Assembly: GCA_030374805.1 (NCBI GenBank)
Contig: JARGSG010000212.1
Span: 372,001 to 436,000, forward strand
Reading direction: 5' to 3'
DNA length: 64,000 nt
Origin: Gracilaria gracilis
Lineage: Eukaryota; Rhodophyta; Florideophyceae; Gracilariales; Gracilariaceae
The translations under genes and the position numbers were made by a program. The notes under the pieces are model-generated. The model saw only the letters and a program-made list of their open reading frames with translations, did not search any database and was not told the DNA's origin. This document shows positions 43,901 to 53,774 of the stretch, in pieces; positions within the stretch are counted from its first letter, which is position 1, and every line of letters begins with the position of its first letter.

Positions 43901-44147
43901 CGGCCCACGACGCCGTTCTTGCGATCCACTACCAGAATTTGGGTGGAGAGGGAGGTTCAGTGCAGTTTCTTTCTCAATCATGGAGTGGTCTTTCATACTG
44001 AGAGGCACAGGCTCCTCCCTCGTGTCGCACTCTATAGGGTTTGAAGCTCCCAGATGCGAATGATGCGGCTGATACGGGGACGTTCTGTCGTCGCTGTCGT
44101 TCCCATTACGTATATATGCGACTGGTGCCACTGAAGGAGGTTTAGGC
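40980..44147 (-). pseudogene. MULE transposase of copy 1, exon 2 (catalytic and SWIM part)
   Basis: From right to left: an N-terminal region; the conserved L-S-P-D-M-E-R-E-A-H-H-L-H block (43,300); the MULE catalytic core (42,926-42,441) with H-V-A-V-D-Q-C-M-A-L-I-N and V-L-D-D-W-H-L-N-Q-N; then 42,191-41,310 with the SWIM zinc finger C-S-C-G-E-M-T-A-T-G-I-P-S-A-H. The third SWIM Cys is Ser here (Cys in copy 2). A basic tail continues past the stop at 41,310 to about 40,980 in the same frame (R-S-K-R-P-R-F-S). Frameshifts lie near 42,930-43,170, 43,410-43,490 and 42,200-42,440. Confidence 0.8.
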
Positions 44148-44211
44148 TGGAGAACACATGTTAGACAGGAAGAGAATAACTACTTCTCAGAGAAGGGAGG
44201 ATCCAACGCAC
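44148..44211 (-). other. Intron of MULE copy 1 (64 nt)
   Basis: On the minus strand AAG|GTGCGT...CTAAC...CTCCAG|CCT. It sits at the same place and phase as the 63-nt intron of copy 2, and skipping it removes the in-frame stop that would end exon 1. Confidence 0.75.
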
Positions 44212-44940
44212 CTTTCTTGTTGCGGCCTTCAATTTCGGAGTCACTAAATGCGTTACATCAATCACAAAACTATCATCTGATAGTACGCCTGTTGAAGGAT
44301 GAACTGCATCTTGGGATACACCACACCCCTTCAACACTCCATGAACATCGACCGATCCCTTCTCGTCATCAATATGTATGACTTTCTTTATGCCGGTTGC
44401 GCGGCACACCTTCTCCTGGGTTCTCAGGTAATTACCGTCCCTGAGAGTGGCCCCTGTTGTGAACACTCTGGAGGGGCGAGGCGGAATTGAAAGCATAAAG
44501 TTGCCCTCATCCGTGCTTCGTGCTCCTTCCCGGCCACCAAGTTCTCTCTCTTCCATACCGGAAGAGGTAGGAATGTAATAGATGAACGGCAAACGAATTT
44601 TATCCGCAGATACTCTCTTGATTGTTCCAGTCACTGCTTCCTTGCGTTTCTGTTTGCCTCCACGCATATCGACATCCAGTCGTTCGTGGTTGTAAACACC
44701 ACATCTATCCGTGAGAAGCCAGCCTTTCCCGTGGAACAAGGCCTTGGCCATAAAAGTCGCCTTGCACCCACAACCTGGGGGATCTTTCTTGCATTTCATA
44801 CAGCGACTTCTGAGGTTCACGCCATACTCTAACGAGCGAGTGATAGGCTTGGGGTATTGAACGAAATGAACATAACCTTCCAACTCCACAAGGTCATAGA
44901 TATAACCCGGGAGATCCATTACCAAGCCTTCGTTCTTTCA
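44212..44940 (-). pseudogene. FAR1-like DNA-binding region of MULE copy 1
   Basis: The frame has R-S-L-E-Y-G-V-N-L-R-S-R-C-M-K-C, G-C-G-C-K-A and C-G-V-Y-N-H-E-R-L, a C-x-C...H-x-H arrangement like the WRKY-GCM1-type zinc finger of FAR1/MULE proteins. It is followed by a Ser/Asp-rich spacer to the intron. It probably continues from the Ulp1-like region upstream (45,033-45,544) in one polypeptide, as in copy 2. Confidence 0.65.
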
Positions 44941-46197
44941 CGATATTCGCGACTTCTTTCTACCCTTCTTTCATAGTCCTTTTCGCCACGGTACCATCGT
45001 TTTCCGTACCACTGCAGTACCTTCACTCCTCCTTAACCAATGAAATTATCGCCAGAACCTCTATGATCAGCAGTGTTCTCACAAGCTGTTCCAAGCTCCA
45101 CCCCACATTGCCCACTTTCTCCGTCATGAAGAGCCAAGCATATCTTGGCACGTTGCCGAAGGTGCGTTCGGTCCACAGTGTAGGCATTGTTCATCGGTAG
45201 AACGTGTGATATTGAGATTATCATATGAATACGGGTTTGCATGCCCAACGATACCTGCAGGTAAGGTGATAGGGGTGTTTCGGAGTGAGAGTGGCTTCTG
45301 GAATGATCCCTCGCATCTCACAGAAATGAGGCATTGCAGACACAACATTGACACCACAACTGTATGAATCTTTATACCGCTTATACCCAAGAACATCTAA
45401 CATATAGATCTCAGAGGGGAGTACCCACTCCTTCTCCTCCCTCAACGCACAGTCAATTATTCTCGTCAAGAGCTTGCGACATTCTACGGGACATTCTGCT
45501 CCTCGGCTGTCACCCCAATAAATCTTCCAACGCTTTCCCTCCACCTTCAGCGCTACGAAAAATGCCCAATGAACGATGAATTAGTGCTAACTGGAATTAT
45601 AATGGTATCTATCGCTGCTGAGCTGCGATAAGTTTCTCGCGGAACGTCGCAGAGTACGAATCAAGCCTTTCCAGCTGGTGCTTATGCATGGCTTTTCCTC
45701 TAGATGACCAGTGCGAGACCATGTAAGTAGAACCCAGTACCCGGTAGTACTAGAACCACGCCAAATTTTGGCTTCAGTTCAAATACCTCGGCTTGAAGCA
45801 GCTCATTGGAGAAACAACTTTTTGGCTCACAGCTGTCAGTAAAATTCTCACTTTTCACGCCATGCTTATCGGTGACAGTATTCATCTGATCACATATTAG
45901 ATACACCCAGAGTCTCTTCAGCTCTCGAAACCCAGCCCGATCTTTTCTTTCCCACGTTTCAGAGGTTATCTGCACTGTTTTCTTTAGAAATATTGAAAAT
46001 TTTCGTAGCAGGATGTTTTTATCTTTCTTTTGGGAATTGATGCGATCTGAAATACCGCTATTTTCTTTGTAGGTGTTATCGTTACGTGAGTCAACGTACA
46101 ATATTGCCATAGAGTTCAAAGGGTCATTAGGTGGGTACCGGACGATAGGATCATTGGAATTAATAAAGAGAATCATCTCAACGCAATAATTTGCCAA
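44941..46197 (-). pseudogene. Ulp1-like cysteine protease region of MULE copy 1
   Basis: The N-terminal frame 46,197-45,700 is about half identical to the copy 2 frame by eye (R-A-G-F-R-E-L-K-x-L-W-V, L-I-C-D-Q-M-N). After shifts the catalytic part reads V-H-W-A-F-F-V-A-L (His, about 45,565), Y-W-G-D-S (Asp) and Y-K-D-S-Y-S-C-G (Cys, about 45,355), as in C48 peptidases. The expected Gln before Cys is Arg-Tyr here. Frameshifts near 45,700, 45,570 and 45,230 break it. Confidence 0.7.
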
Positions 46198-46289
46198 CGG
46201 TTTTTACGTAGAATGTTTTGCTTCATTGAGCTCTCAGGTGGTATCGCATTAAAAGTAAAGAGCTAATGACCTCAGAAACTAACGTTTTA

Positions 46290-46561
46290 AATTTATTTTA
46301 GCTCAGAAGCGCGCGCTTTCCTATTCTACTCTAGTGGTTTTATTTTGTTCTATAGAACTTGTATAGGGGAGCAAAGTTGTCACGCCGGGCTGCTTCGAGG
46401 CTTGAGCCAATAGCAATGTGTGCAAGGGAAGTTCCAAGCACTTGGCGCAAATGGAGTAATACAGAGGCTCGACGAAAACGTGACCTTGTCATGGGAGGTT
46501 CTCTGACTTTTTTGTTACATAGAAGTAGAGGTTCTGGGGGTGAGGTTCGTAACAGCTCTCA
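46290..46561. repeat. MULE copy 1, right terminal inverted repeat (tip truncated)
   Basis: See the left repeat. The sequence after 46,561 no longer matches the left end, which suggests loss of the tip or a junction with the next element. Confidence 0.8.
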
Positions 46562-47040
46562 GGCCCGTTCCAAACCATGTAATACAAAAAATGGGAAACA
46601 GAATATGGCCAGAATCTGAAATATGATTGGTCATAATTTGCAGCCCGCTTTTTCTGCCTCAAGACCTGCAGCCGCGCATGCTGCAAGTCCCAAGCGAGAC
46701 GATTTCGACTCGCCACGTTGACCTCAAGCTACCGTTTCATCCTGTGCCTTGCTTTGCGCTGCCAATCCTCACTCCCGGCTTAGTTCAAAGTCGCCTGCTC
46801 TAGCCCCGTGTTTTCTGCGGCAAGTTATTTTGTGAGCCTTGCTTTGCGCTGCCGTTTCTTGCTTCTGGCTTTGCAAGAAGTCACCTGCATTGAACCGCAC
46901 ACTTGCTGTTTCATTGTGCTCTGTCTGTCTCGGCTTGTGCTAGCGTTTTTTCCTACTCGCCTTAGCACAATCTGCATTGGTCCTCATACTTTGTGCTGTT
47001 GCACCAAATGATTCGGACAATTCGAAGAAAGTCGTGACCA
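46562..47040. other. Upstream region of the SANT-type ORF; no gene recognised
   Basis: It contains a repeated phrase TTTGCGCTGCC..TTCT..C (46,750 and 46,843). It may include the left end of the Harbinger-like element, whose terminal repeat I could not identify. Confidence 0.3.
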
Positions 47041-47821
47041 TGCCTACCACTCCACAGCGCTCTGGCCATCTCGCTCTTGTGCTCCAGAGTCTAGAGACTA
47101 CTTCAAATGATGAGAGTATTACGATTCATGACGGAGTCCAAACATCAGAAGTCCCCGATCCACATGCATTCGCTGAAGATGCTTTGTCGCGAGTGCCAGA
47201 TTGTCCCACAGCAGAGGCTACTGATTTAGAATTTCCAACTCCGCAAGAAGCTAGCCACGCTCTATCACAAAGACCGCAATCTAGGACGACCCAGTCAACT
47301 GCAGCTAATATCAAGCCACCAACTACAGCCTGCACGCAGGAAATACTGTCTGCTGCTTGCAAGAGAATAGGATTTTCTGGTTCTGGGACGTAGAGTGTGT
47401 TACTGGCACGGCTAGCCTAAAGAGAAGTTACTTCTTTTCGCAAAATTGTGGCGCTCAAACAGAAATATGATGAATCAGGCCCTGACATGAAGGAGGGCAT
47501 TGGGCGCAGCCGAGCGCCAAACTGGACGAAAGAGGAAAGTGCTCGGCTTTGCCATGTAATCGCTGACTCTCGACACGCCACTGCAGTGGCGAAGATGTAT
47601 CAACGAATTGCATCGGGAGCAGGGCTGCATAAACCACGAAAAGACCCATTCGCAGAAGAGTTTCGTCTACATTTCAATGATCCTGAATTTAAACCTGCTC
47701 AGCCCGAACCACATGATGGGGTTACCCTTGATGTGCTGTTACGTATTGACCCTTCTGTAAGGCGATATTTTCCAGATGGACAAACGCTGGAACAGAAGTG
47801 GGTGAAGCTCAGGTCTGCCTA
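47041..47821 (+). pseudogene. SANT/Myb-like protein of a Harbinger-type element, part 1
   Basis: The frame starts M-P-T-T-P-Q at 47,041. It runs through a Ser/Thr/Pro-rich N-terminus (two stops at 47,391 and 47,418) and continues in the same phase as 47,448-47,820. The latter has N-W-T-K-E-E-S-A-R-L-C-H-V-I-A, F-R-L-H-F-N-D and L-E-Q-K-W-V-K-L-R-S-A, the tryptophan pattern of SANT-type domains. It is interrupted at 47,821 by a DNA transposon and resumes at 53,011 as Y-S-V-A-C-K-N-F. The family role is recognition of Harbinger ends together with the transposase. Confidence 0.6.
47819..47821. repeat. 3-bp target duplication CTA (left; right copy 53,011-53,013)
   Basis: Removing 47,822-53,010 and one CTA restores R-S-A-Y-S-V-A-C-K-N-F in the SANT ORF, which fixes the element borders. 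Confidence 0.8.
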
Positions 47822-47999
47822 ACCCCATGACGCTATGGTGATAATAATTGTCACCTTTTGAACCAAGATACAATTTGGCGCAGAAGTCCCATTGCGCCTT
47901 TTCAAGGTGAAATTCACCTTGCAAAGGTGACGTTGCCCCAACGTTACTCTTTGCGCCTTTCTCACCTTGGGATGTGCTTTCGTCTCCTTACTCCGCGCT
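47822..47999. repeat. Left terminal inverted repeat
   Basis: It contains the inner repeats AAGGTGA..TTCACCTTGCAAAGGTGACGTTG. Its reverse complement is at 52,833-53,010. Confidence 0.85.
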
Positions 48000-48835
48000 T
48001 GTCAATAGCAAGCTTCCTTTGTACTCTGCATGTGGCAAGAGATACAAGTATGAGATCAGGGGCAGCCGTTGAAAACTCATGAAAGTATTCTCATCGCGTT
48101 CAGGCTGCCTCAGACTAACTGTGTCACCTAAACTGATATTAGCTACAACAGTCAATCAAGGACCACAATCGGCTGTATCTTCGACTTAGGAATCCATACC
48201 TACCGAACGTGTCTGGTCAGCGTCCATAGGACTTACTAACGCGCTGAGGGCAGTCTCTGTCCTTCTCTGTAACTCACTGTTTCCGTCTCATTAGTCATCT
48301 TGGAGATATATGCTGCTTAAAGTTCTTGCGTTTTGAAAAGAGAGCCAGAGGCTAGCAAAGTTTCTCCCTGTAAGTACAGGACGGAGCGGTAGTAACTACT
48401 TCAATTGATGAGATATGCGTTGAGTTGGAAATGGAATTGATGATCAAACTCTACGTCTACCTTGACGCAAGGCCTTCATGCACCGCGAAGAATATGATAC
48501 GCTTGATATTCTGTTGCACCAACATCTTCAACTGCACTTAGCCCCCAAGTCCAATCTGTCATCTGTCATGAGAATTCTGCCGCATTCTTGTTCTTCTCAT
48601 TTCTTATTGGTTTACGTCATTGATGTAGATATTGCTTCCCCAGGGGCAACGCAAGTTGCAAGACTGATAAATGTTTGTTATTTATTTACATTTGGCCCTC
48701 CAACGTCCGGAATGACAGGAAATATATCGCATAGAAGCTCTCGTACTCTGATTGGCGTGGAGAGAAGTAGTGAACATTTGTTTGAATTTCGAGTGGTACT
48801 GCGAGTTGTGTATCATGCAATCTTTGGCATTGAAA
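48000..48835. other. 3' non-coding side of the transposon; no gene recognised
   Basis: Only a short plus-strand frame (48,478-48,975) that overlaps the transposase C-terminus is seen, and it looks like a shadow. Confidence 0.4.
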
Positions 48836-51800
48836 CTACTCCACCTTCTTCCGAAGGGCTTCTAAAGCCTCCGCGGATATCTCCGCTCTCTTCAATGTAT
48901 GTTCGATGTGCCATGAATCCCAACAACCTCTACATATGGGTTGTCGGCATACAAGGCACCACAGATATTCTCTAGCACCTCCTTTCTTCCGGGCCATCTT
49001 TCCATTTTTGCTAATTACGCGGCTATATGAGCACAGCGAACAGTAAAATTGTTTCCCTTTCACCTTCTTATGTGCAGCCAAGTCAGAGAGACGTCTTGTT
49101 CTGTCTGCCGGGCTATTGTACTTTTCAGCTGCATTTCTTCTGAACAAAGAAGTCAAGGCTACAGCCTCGAGGTCGTCAATTTCATTATGAGATTGGTTGG
49201 TGCTGACGGATACAGACCCCTGTCGTCTATTTCAGTAGCAATTCTTGTACTCTTTTGCCAATTGTCGGGCAAAGTCGCCAAATGTTGACTGTCTCGATAC
49301 CGAATGACAAAGAGCTTTGTATCCTTTCTCATATGTTTCAGAGCTGGGTTCATCCGAGAAAACGCTTACGCGCTTCGCCAGCGACAAACGGTGTACGATG
49401 GCTGCATTATTGATTTGCGCACATATAAGCCGGCCAAGAACGCTGACCACTGGATTCTCAGATGAATTAGTATAAGAAAGGGATTGCATCGCTCTTGAGA
49501 ATTCATCCACACCACCTTTGAATGAATTCCAATAAACAAACAAAGAGGGACGTATCATGCGAGCTGGAGGTAGGGGCCCTTTTCGGTCAACAAGTTCACA
49601 GTACGCTTTGCTAATGTTGTAGAATGAAGCATAAGAAAATAAATCTGAGGCATGAGAATCCTTCAACAACTCCTCATAGGCCTTCGAAATTCTGTCCGCA
49701 TCTTGGCCGACCCATTTGAACGCTCTTAGACGTATTCCTGTGAGTAAGTACTTGAAATTTGTCTTCGTTGCTTCCATAAAACCCAACAGACCTGCATAGA
49801 TTATTTCTACTACACCAGTGTTACTCCCCTTTGCAACTACAAGGAGTACATGCTTGCAGTCGAAGCAAACAACGTGATGCTAGCATTGCATGCGATACTG
49901 CGAAGTTGGTACGAGGTCGCGATAGAGTTCCCCCATACTTGCATCATTTCCGATCCCATTCACAACCATGAGCTCAGAGTACTATTTGGAAACATTCTTG
50001 GCCTTCTGAATAGTAGCAAGAGACGAGGCGGTCTTGATTTCCACCGCAGCCACGAAAACTGCGTCCTCCTCATCTACCAATAAAACTATACCATCTGGGC
50101 TATCTGCCATTCAATAAACTGTTGTAGAACAAACAAGTCCGATTGTCCTTACAGAAGCAACCGTCAATTTCCTCTTTTCCCACGCCAAAGGGGGTCTATC
50201 ACGCTCCGCGACCGCCAAGATTTGGTTTCTAAAGTAAGTTGGTAGTGCTTTCAGTACTTGTGCTTCATTCCGAGAGCCCTGCTTCATGCCACTTGTCGAT
50301 ACCAGCGGTTTCATCACCCACGCACCCAAATAGTGTTTATAGAGAGGTGAAAGAAGCCAATTTTGCAAGAATTCTGTTCGTTGCTCGTCCGACTGCGGTA
50401 CATTTTGAACATTTAAAGAAACCAATCCTTGCTGCGCATCATCCCGAAGCTTAAGCACACGCTCAATTAGCGTTGCTTTGCTCAACGACCGGGGCGATCT
50501 TTGCCCAACAGAAGCCATGAGACCAATGACTTGCTCTTTCTGGCGACCATTGAGCCACTCTGAGGTTGCGGTCATGATTTTGATTCGCGGCTTTCTGTCC
50601 ATTTTCAACCGACGGTAGTGAGCCTTTGTTCACGCCAGTTAGCTGGCAAAGATGTTCCAAACAATCCGAAATGTCGTTACGCAAAATGCCCTGATTGCTG
50701 GAGTATTGTAAGGAGCATTGATTGTCAGTTTGTCCAGCACGCAACGACGCACACGCTTCCACGGACTTTTCAAAGTCAATTGTAAGCGCCCTAAAAAAGG
50801 ATTGAGTCGTTCGAGAGGTGAAATGAAAGGCTCTGGCAAAGAACCATCCAGGGTCTTCTGACTGCAATGCTGTTACTTCTCTGATGTTCATGAGAGTTGG
50901 TTTGAGCTTAAGGCGACACACAGCACGTACAGCATTGCCTGTAGTGTTTTCTGATTGTACATGTGTATACATGCCAGTGTCATAGACAGTATGGTGTTTT
51001 GTCATAGACCCAGCGGAGAACGACTTCGAAAATCTCAGCTTAGGCACCAGTGTGTACATAGAAGAATGAAATAGGTCCATGTTTTTGTGGTAGGCAGCAG
51101 CAATTCGGCCACTATAGCTTTCACGGTATAAAACACTTTCAATTGTTCTCCCTGCAGTTGGGCTTGGTTTACGGGCGGCACTGTATACTGCACGACATTT
51201 CTTTTCAGACACTTCCATTCCCTTATGGAGTTTTCAAATAGGAGCATTTCCCCATACGAATGGGAACCCGAGACTCCGCTTGTGCGTTCCATTACTTGTG
51301 GCGCCAAGACCATCGTTGACAAAGTCCATTACAGTCTTGTCATTATAACCACGGTCCGCAGCAAATATCGCGTCCACCATCGGCTTTATTGGACCGCTTG
51401 TCGGTACACCCTGCAAGAGCTGTACCAGCCGGTGCCATACATGTAGCAGCTTTTTTTGAGGCCCGGAACAGTGACTTGCCAAAAAGACTGGATGCAGAGC
51501 CGAACAAATTACATTATTGACTGGTCCGAGTGCCTTTTTTGGGTTATTCACCTGACTGAGGGAGGTTAATTGAGTCACAGCCCGTAATCTGAGTCGCTGG
51601 TGATCGTCATCCAGGCTAAATATAGTTGCGCCAGGTACATGAAGCAAGTACCGATTCACAGCAGCCAGTTCTTGCTCTAGTTCTGTTATTAACGCATTTG
51701 AACGCTGTGGAGTATTACTCCAACATGTTCCATAACTCTCAAATTGCTGGGGTCGATTATGAGTCCAACAAAGTAAAGACCAGATATCTGAATATCTCCT

Positions 51801-52790
51801 CGGAGATATGCCGATAGAGTAAAAGAATTCTGAGTTCTTTGGGGCAGCGATCACTTAAACCGAACTGTTGTACGAAGCGGCCAATACATGCATCACAATA
51901 ATTTCCCTGAGCTCGGTTACTGTCGTTGGCTTCAAGTTTCGGCCAATTAATACTCGTTTAACATTGCGAACTAGTTTCCCTAGTAAGTATTCTGGGAGGG
52001 AGACGTTCATTGTTTGAAGTCGTGTCAAATTACTTTCAGTTGTGGTTAAAGGTTCTGGGAGTAGAGATTGAATTTCTTTTGTTACAGACGAGAGAATTGC
52101 GTTGCCTTTTACGATAAAACGATTAGAAAGCTCTTTGTCCGTATTATCAACGATATTGGTTACAGATGTAAATGGAGAGGAATATTTCCAACCATCGACG
52201 CGACCATTCACAAACCGTTCCAAACGTTGTTGGTTTCCCTCCCTTCGCACGTTATCAATATCTTGCGAAGCTCCCCCTTCTGCTGTGCTAAAAGTTCCAT
52301 CCATTACGCCATCAATTCCATCAAAAATGAGTGAGGGCCAAGCATCTTCTGCAATCACTGGTTGCGATTCGAATGCATTCTGAAATTCAATTTGTACTTC
52401 ATTACTGAAAAATGGAATGGGTTGTTGTATTTATATTTGTTCTGTGTCCATTTCTTTGATATCGTTACTAGAATCTTCAATTGAAGGTTGAATCGAAAGT
52501 GGTGCTTCATTTTCTTGCGGGCTTTCTGCTTCAAGTGAATGGGCATCATGTGGTTTATATTGACAGGCATGGTGAATTAAAGCAGCTTTATTTCGTCAAG
52601 CCGACAATCAGAGCTACCGGTATCATTATTCACACTTGAGGTTAGATCCAGAGCCTCTAGATCTGTAGACAAATGTAAATTTGGAGTTCCGTGGTGGTTG
52701 GATGTACGATCCAGTGACGTTTTGTCCTTGGGATCGGGAGGACAGAAAGCGCTTTTGAGCCAACAGATATTCTCTTTATAGGTACGGTCT
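48836..52790 (-). pseudogene. DDE transposase of the 5.2-kb transposon (piggyBac/IS4-like?)
   Basis: From right to left: an N-terminal acidic region (about 52,790-52,358); frame 52,358-51,855 with T-E-L-R-E-I-I-V-M-H-V-L; frame 51,854-51,234 with F-S-L-D-D-D-H-Q-R-L-R (Asp candidate) and A-I-F-A-A-D-R-G-Y-N-D-K (second Asp). Next come 51,218-50,463 and 50,608-50,111; then 49,786-49,232 with K-G-G-V-D-E-F-S-R, like the G-G-V-D block of piggyBac. Finally, 49,156-48,836 has a Cys-rich tail C-S-L-C...C-L-V-C-x4-C-x2-C-x4-H. It is in at least six frames and inactive. The block order is that of DDE_Tnp_1_7-type proteins; the assignment is tentative. Confidence 0.5.
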
Positions 52791-52832
52791 ACCGATGACG
52801 AGCGACCACACTGGTGGTGGATCTTTAGAAAG

Positions 52833-53010
52833 AGCGCGGAGTAAGGGGACGAAGGCACATCCCAAGGTGAGAAAGGCGCAAAAGGTGACGTTGGGGCAAC
52901 GTCACCTTTGCAAGGTGCATTTTCACCTCGAAAAGGTGCAATGGGACTTCTGCGCCAAATTGCCCCTTGGTTCAAAAGGTGACAATTATTGTCACCATAG
53001 CGTAATGGGG
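52833..53010. repeat. Right terminal inverted repeat
   Basis: It is the reverse complement of 47,822-47,999 and ends CGTAATGGGG before the CTA duplication. Confidence 0.85.
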
Positions 53011-53345
53011 CTACAGTGTTGCGTGTAAGAATTTCGAGGCATCGGGACAAAGTGATGCTGATGTGTTTCCAGCATTTACTCAAAGAGATGATGTTCTGGG
53101 GTACATGCATTGTGTGTTTCATGACCATCCCAGCCTGGAGGCATTAATCAGGCTTATACCTACTGGCTTTCAAATTGAATCTGGGATTAGGGAAGAAGGC
53201 AATACCGCAGCAAATGAACAAGTTACAACTCATTTAGGTAGAAAGCGCCGATGTGATGAAACAAGGAATGCATTGGCTGCGGCCATAACATCATTAGCTA
53301 TTTCGAGGGAAACAGATCGCCCGATTATAATTCAAGACAATGTGT
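53011..53345 (+). pseudogene. SANT/Myb-like protein, part 2
   Basis: The frame continues from 47,821: Y-S-V-A-C-K-N-F-E-A-S-G-Q-S-D-A-D-V-F-P-A-F, then Y-M-H-C-V-F-H-D-H-P-S-L. This is a conserved tail seen in SANT-domain proteins of transposons. It runs to a TAG at 53,345, within sequence that belongs to the SINE-like insertion. Confidence 0.6.
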
Positions 53346-53570
53346 AGCTGCTGTCAGCTGCAGCTGGCGGTCACAGAGGGTCACGGTAACACCTCCGGCG
53401 GTGTGGCTCGAGGCCACCACACCGTGAGCGGCCATAGCTCAATTGGTAACCGCCTTCGTGTGCTTTTTGTGGGGGCCCGGGGTTCGTGGTTCGAACCCCG
53501 GCCCTGCCGTTCTTCCCCCCAGTTCACTACACAGTGGCACGCATTGGGCTGGTATCGATAGTAGAATTTT
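53346..53570 (+). mobile_element. tRNA-derived SINE-like insertion
   Basis: A tRNA-like head is present: A box TAGCTCAATTGG (53,436-53,447) and B box GGTTCGAACCC about 55 bp later, the RNA polymerase III promoter spacing. Neither a good acceptor stem nor a clear anticodon loop can be folded, so it is not a normal tRNA gene. Protein-like sequence in SANT style resumes afterwards (R-I-L-E-L-D-R-S-M-K-V-A). Borders and target duplication are not defined. Confidence 0.5.
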
Positions 53571-53700
53571 GGAACTTGATCGGTCAATGAAGGTCGCAAG
53601 TACTGTGTCATCTCTATTGGATTTAGAAACAAAGATTCTTTCTGTGATAAAAAGTCTCGATGCCGACGAGGAGTTCTCAAAATTCATTAGAGAGCTATAA
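53560..53700 (+). pseudogene. SANT/Myb-like protein, part 3 (C-terminus)
   Basis: A short frame R-I-L-E-L-D-R-S-M-K-V-A-S-T-V-S-S-L-L-D-L-E-T runs on to F-I-R-E-L and a stop at 53,698. Its helix-rich, Leu-spaced composition suits the C-terminal end of the interrupted SANT protein. Confidence 0.4.
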
Positions 53701-53774
53701 ACGCCGTCTTAGCCAAGTTGAAAGGATGATCAATGAAGCCATGTCCCAGAAAGATCCTCCATGTCAATAAACCT

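Larger units (their letters stand above)
40460..46561 (-). mobile_element. MULE with long terminal inverted repeats, copy 1
   Basis: The left terminus (40,460-40,745) and right terminus (46,290-46,561) are inverted copies over about 260 bp, for example AGAAGCGCGCGCTTTCCTATTCTAC near the inner ends and TGAGAGCTGTTA near the outer ends. The outermost about 25 bp of the left end (GGGGAGGAGGAAATTCGACGCAC) are shared with copy 2 (59,043) but are missing at the right end, so the right tip is truncated. The minus strand carries one gene with Ulp1-like, FAR1-like and MULE transposase/SWIM parts. Confidence 0.85.
47822..53010 (-). mobile_element. DNA transposon of uncertain family, 5.19 kb, long inverted ends
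   Basis: Inverted termini lie at 47,822-47,999 and 52,833-53,010 (about 178 bp, starting CCCCATKACGCTATGGTGA, more than 85 percent identical by eye). A 3-bp CTA duplication flanks it. The minus strand carries a broken DDE transposase gene. A 3-bp duplication with such long termini and a Cys-rich transposase C-terminus does not match the standard TTAA of piggyBac; it may belong to an IS4-related group not well described in algae. Confidence 0.8.

Noticed and set aside
53436-53520. Functional tRNA gene
   Set aside because: A and B boxes are present but acceptor and anticodon stems do not pair well; a SINE head is more likely.
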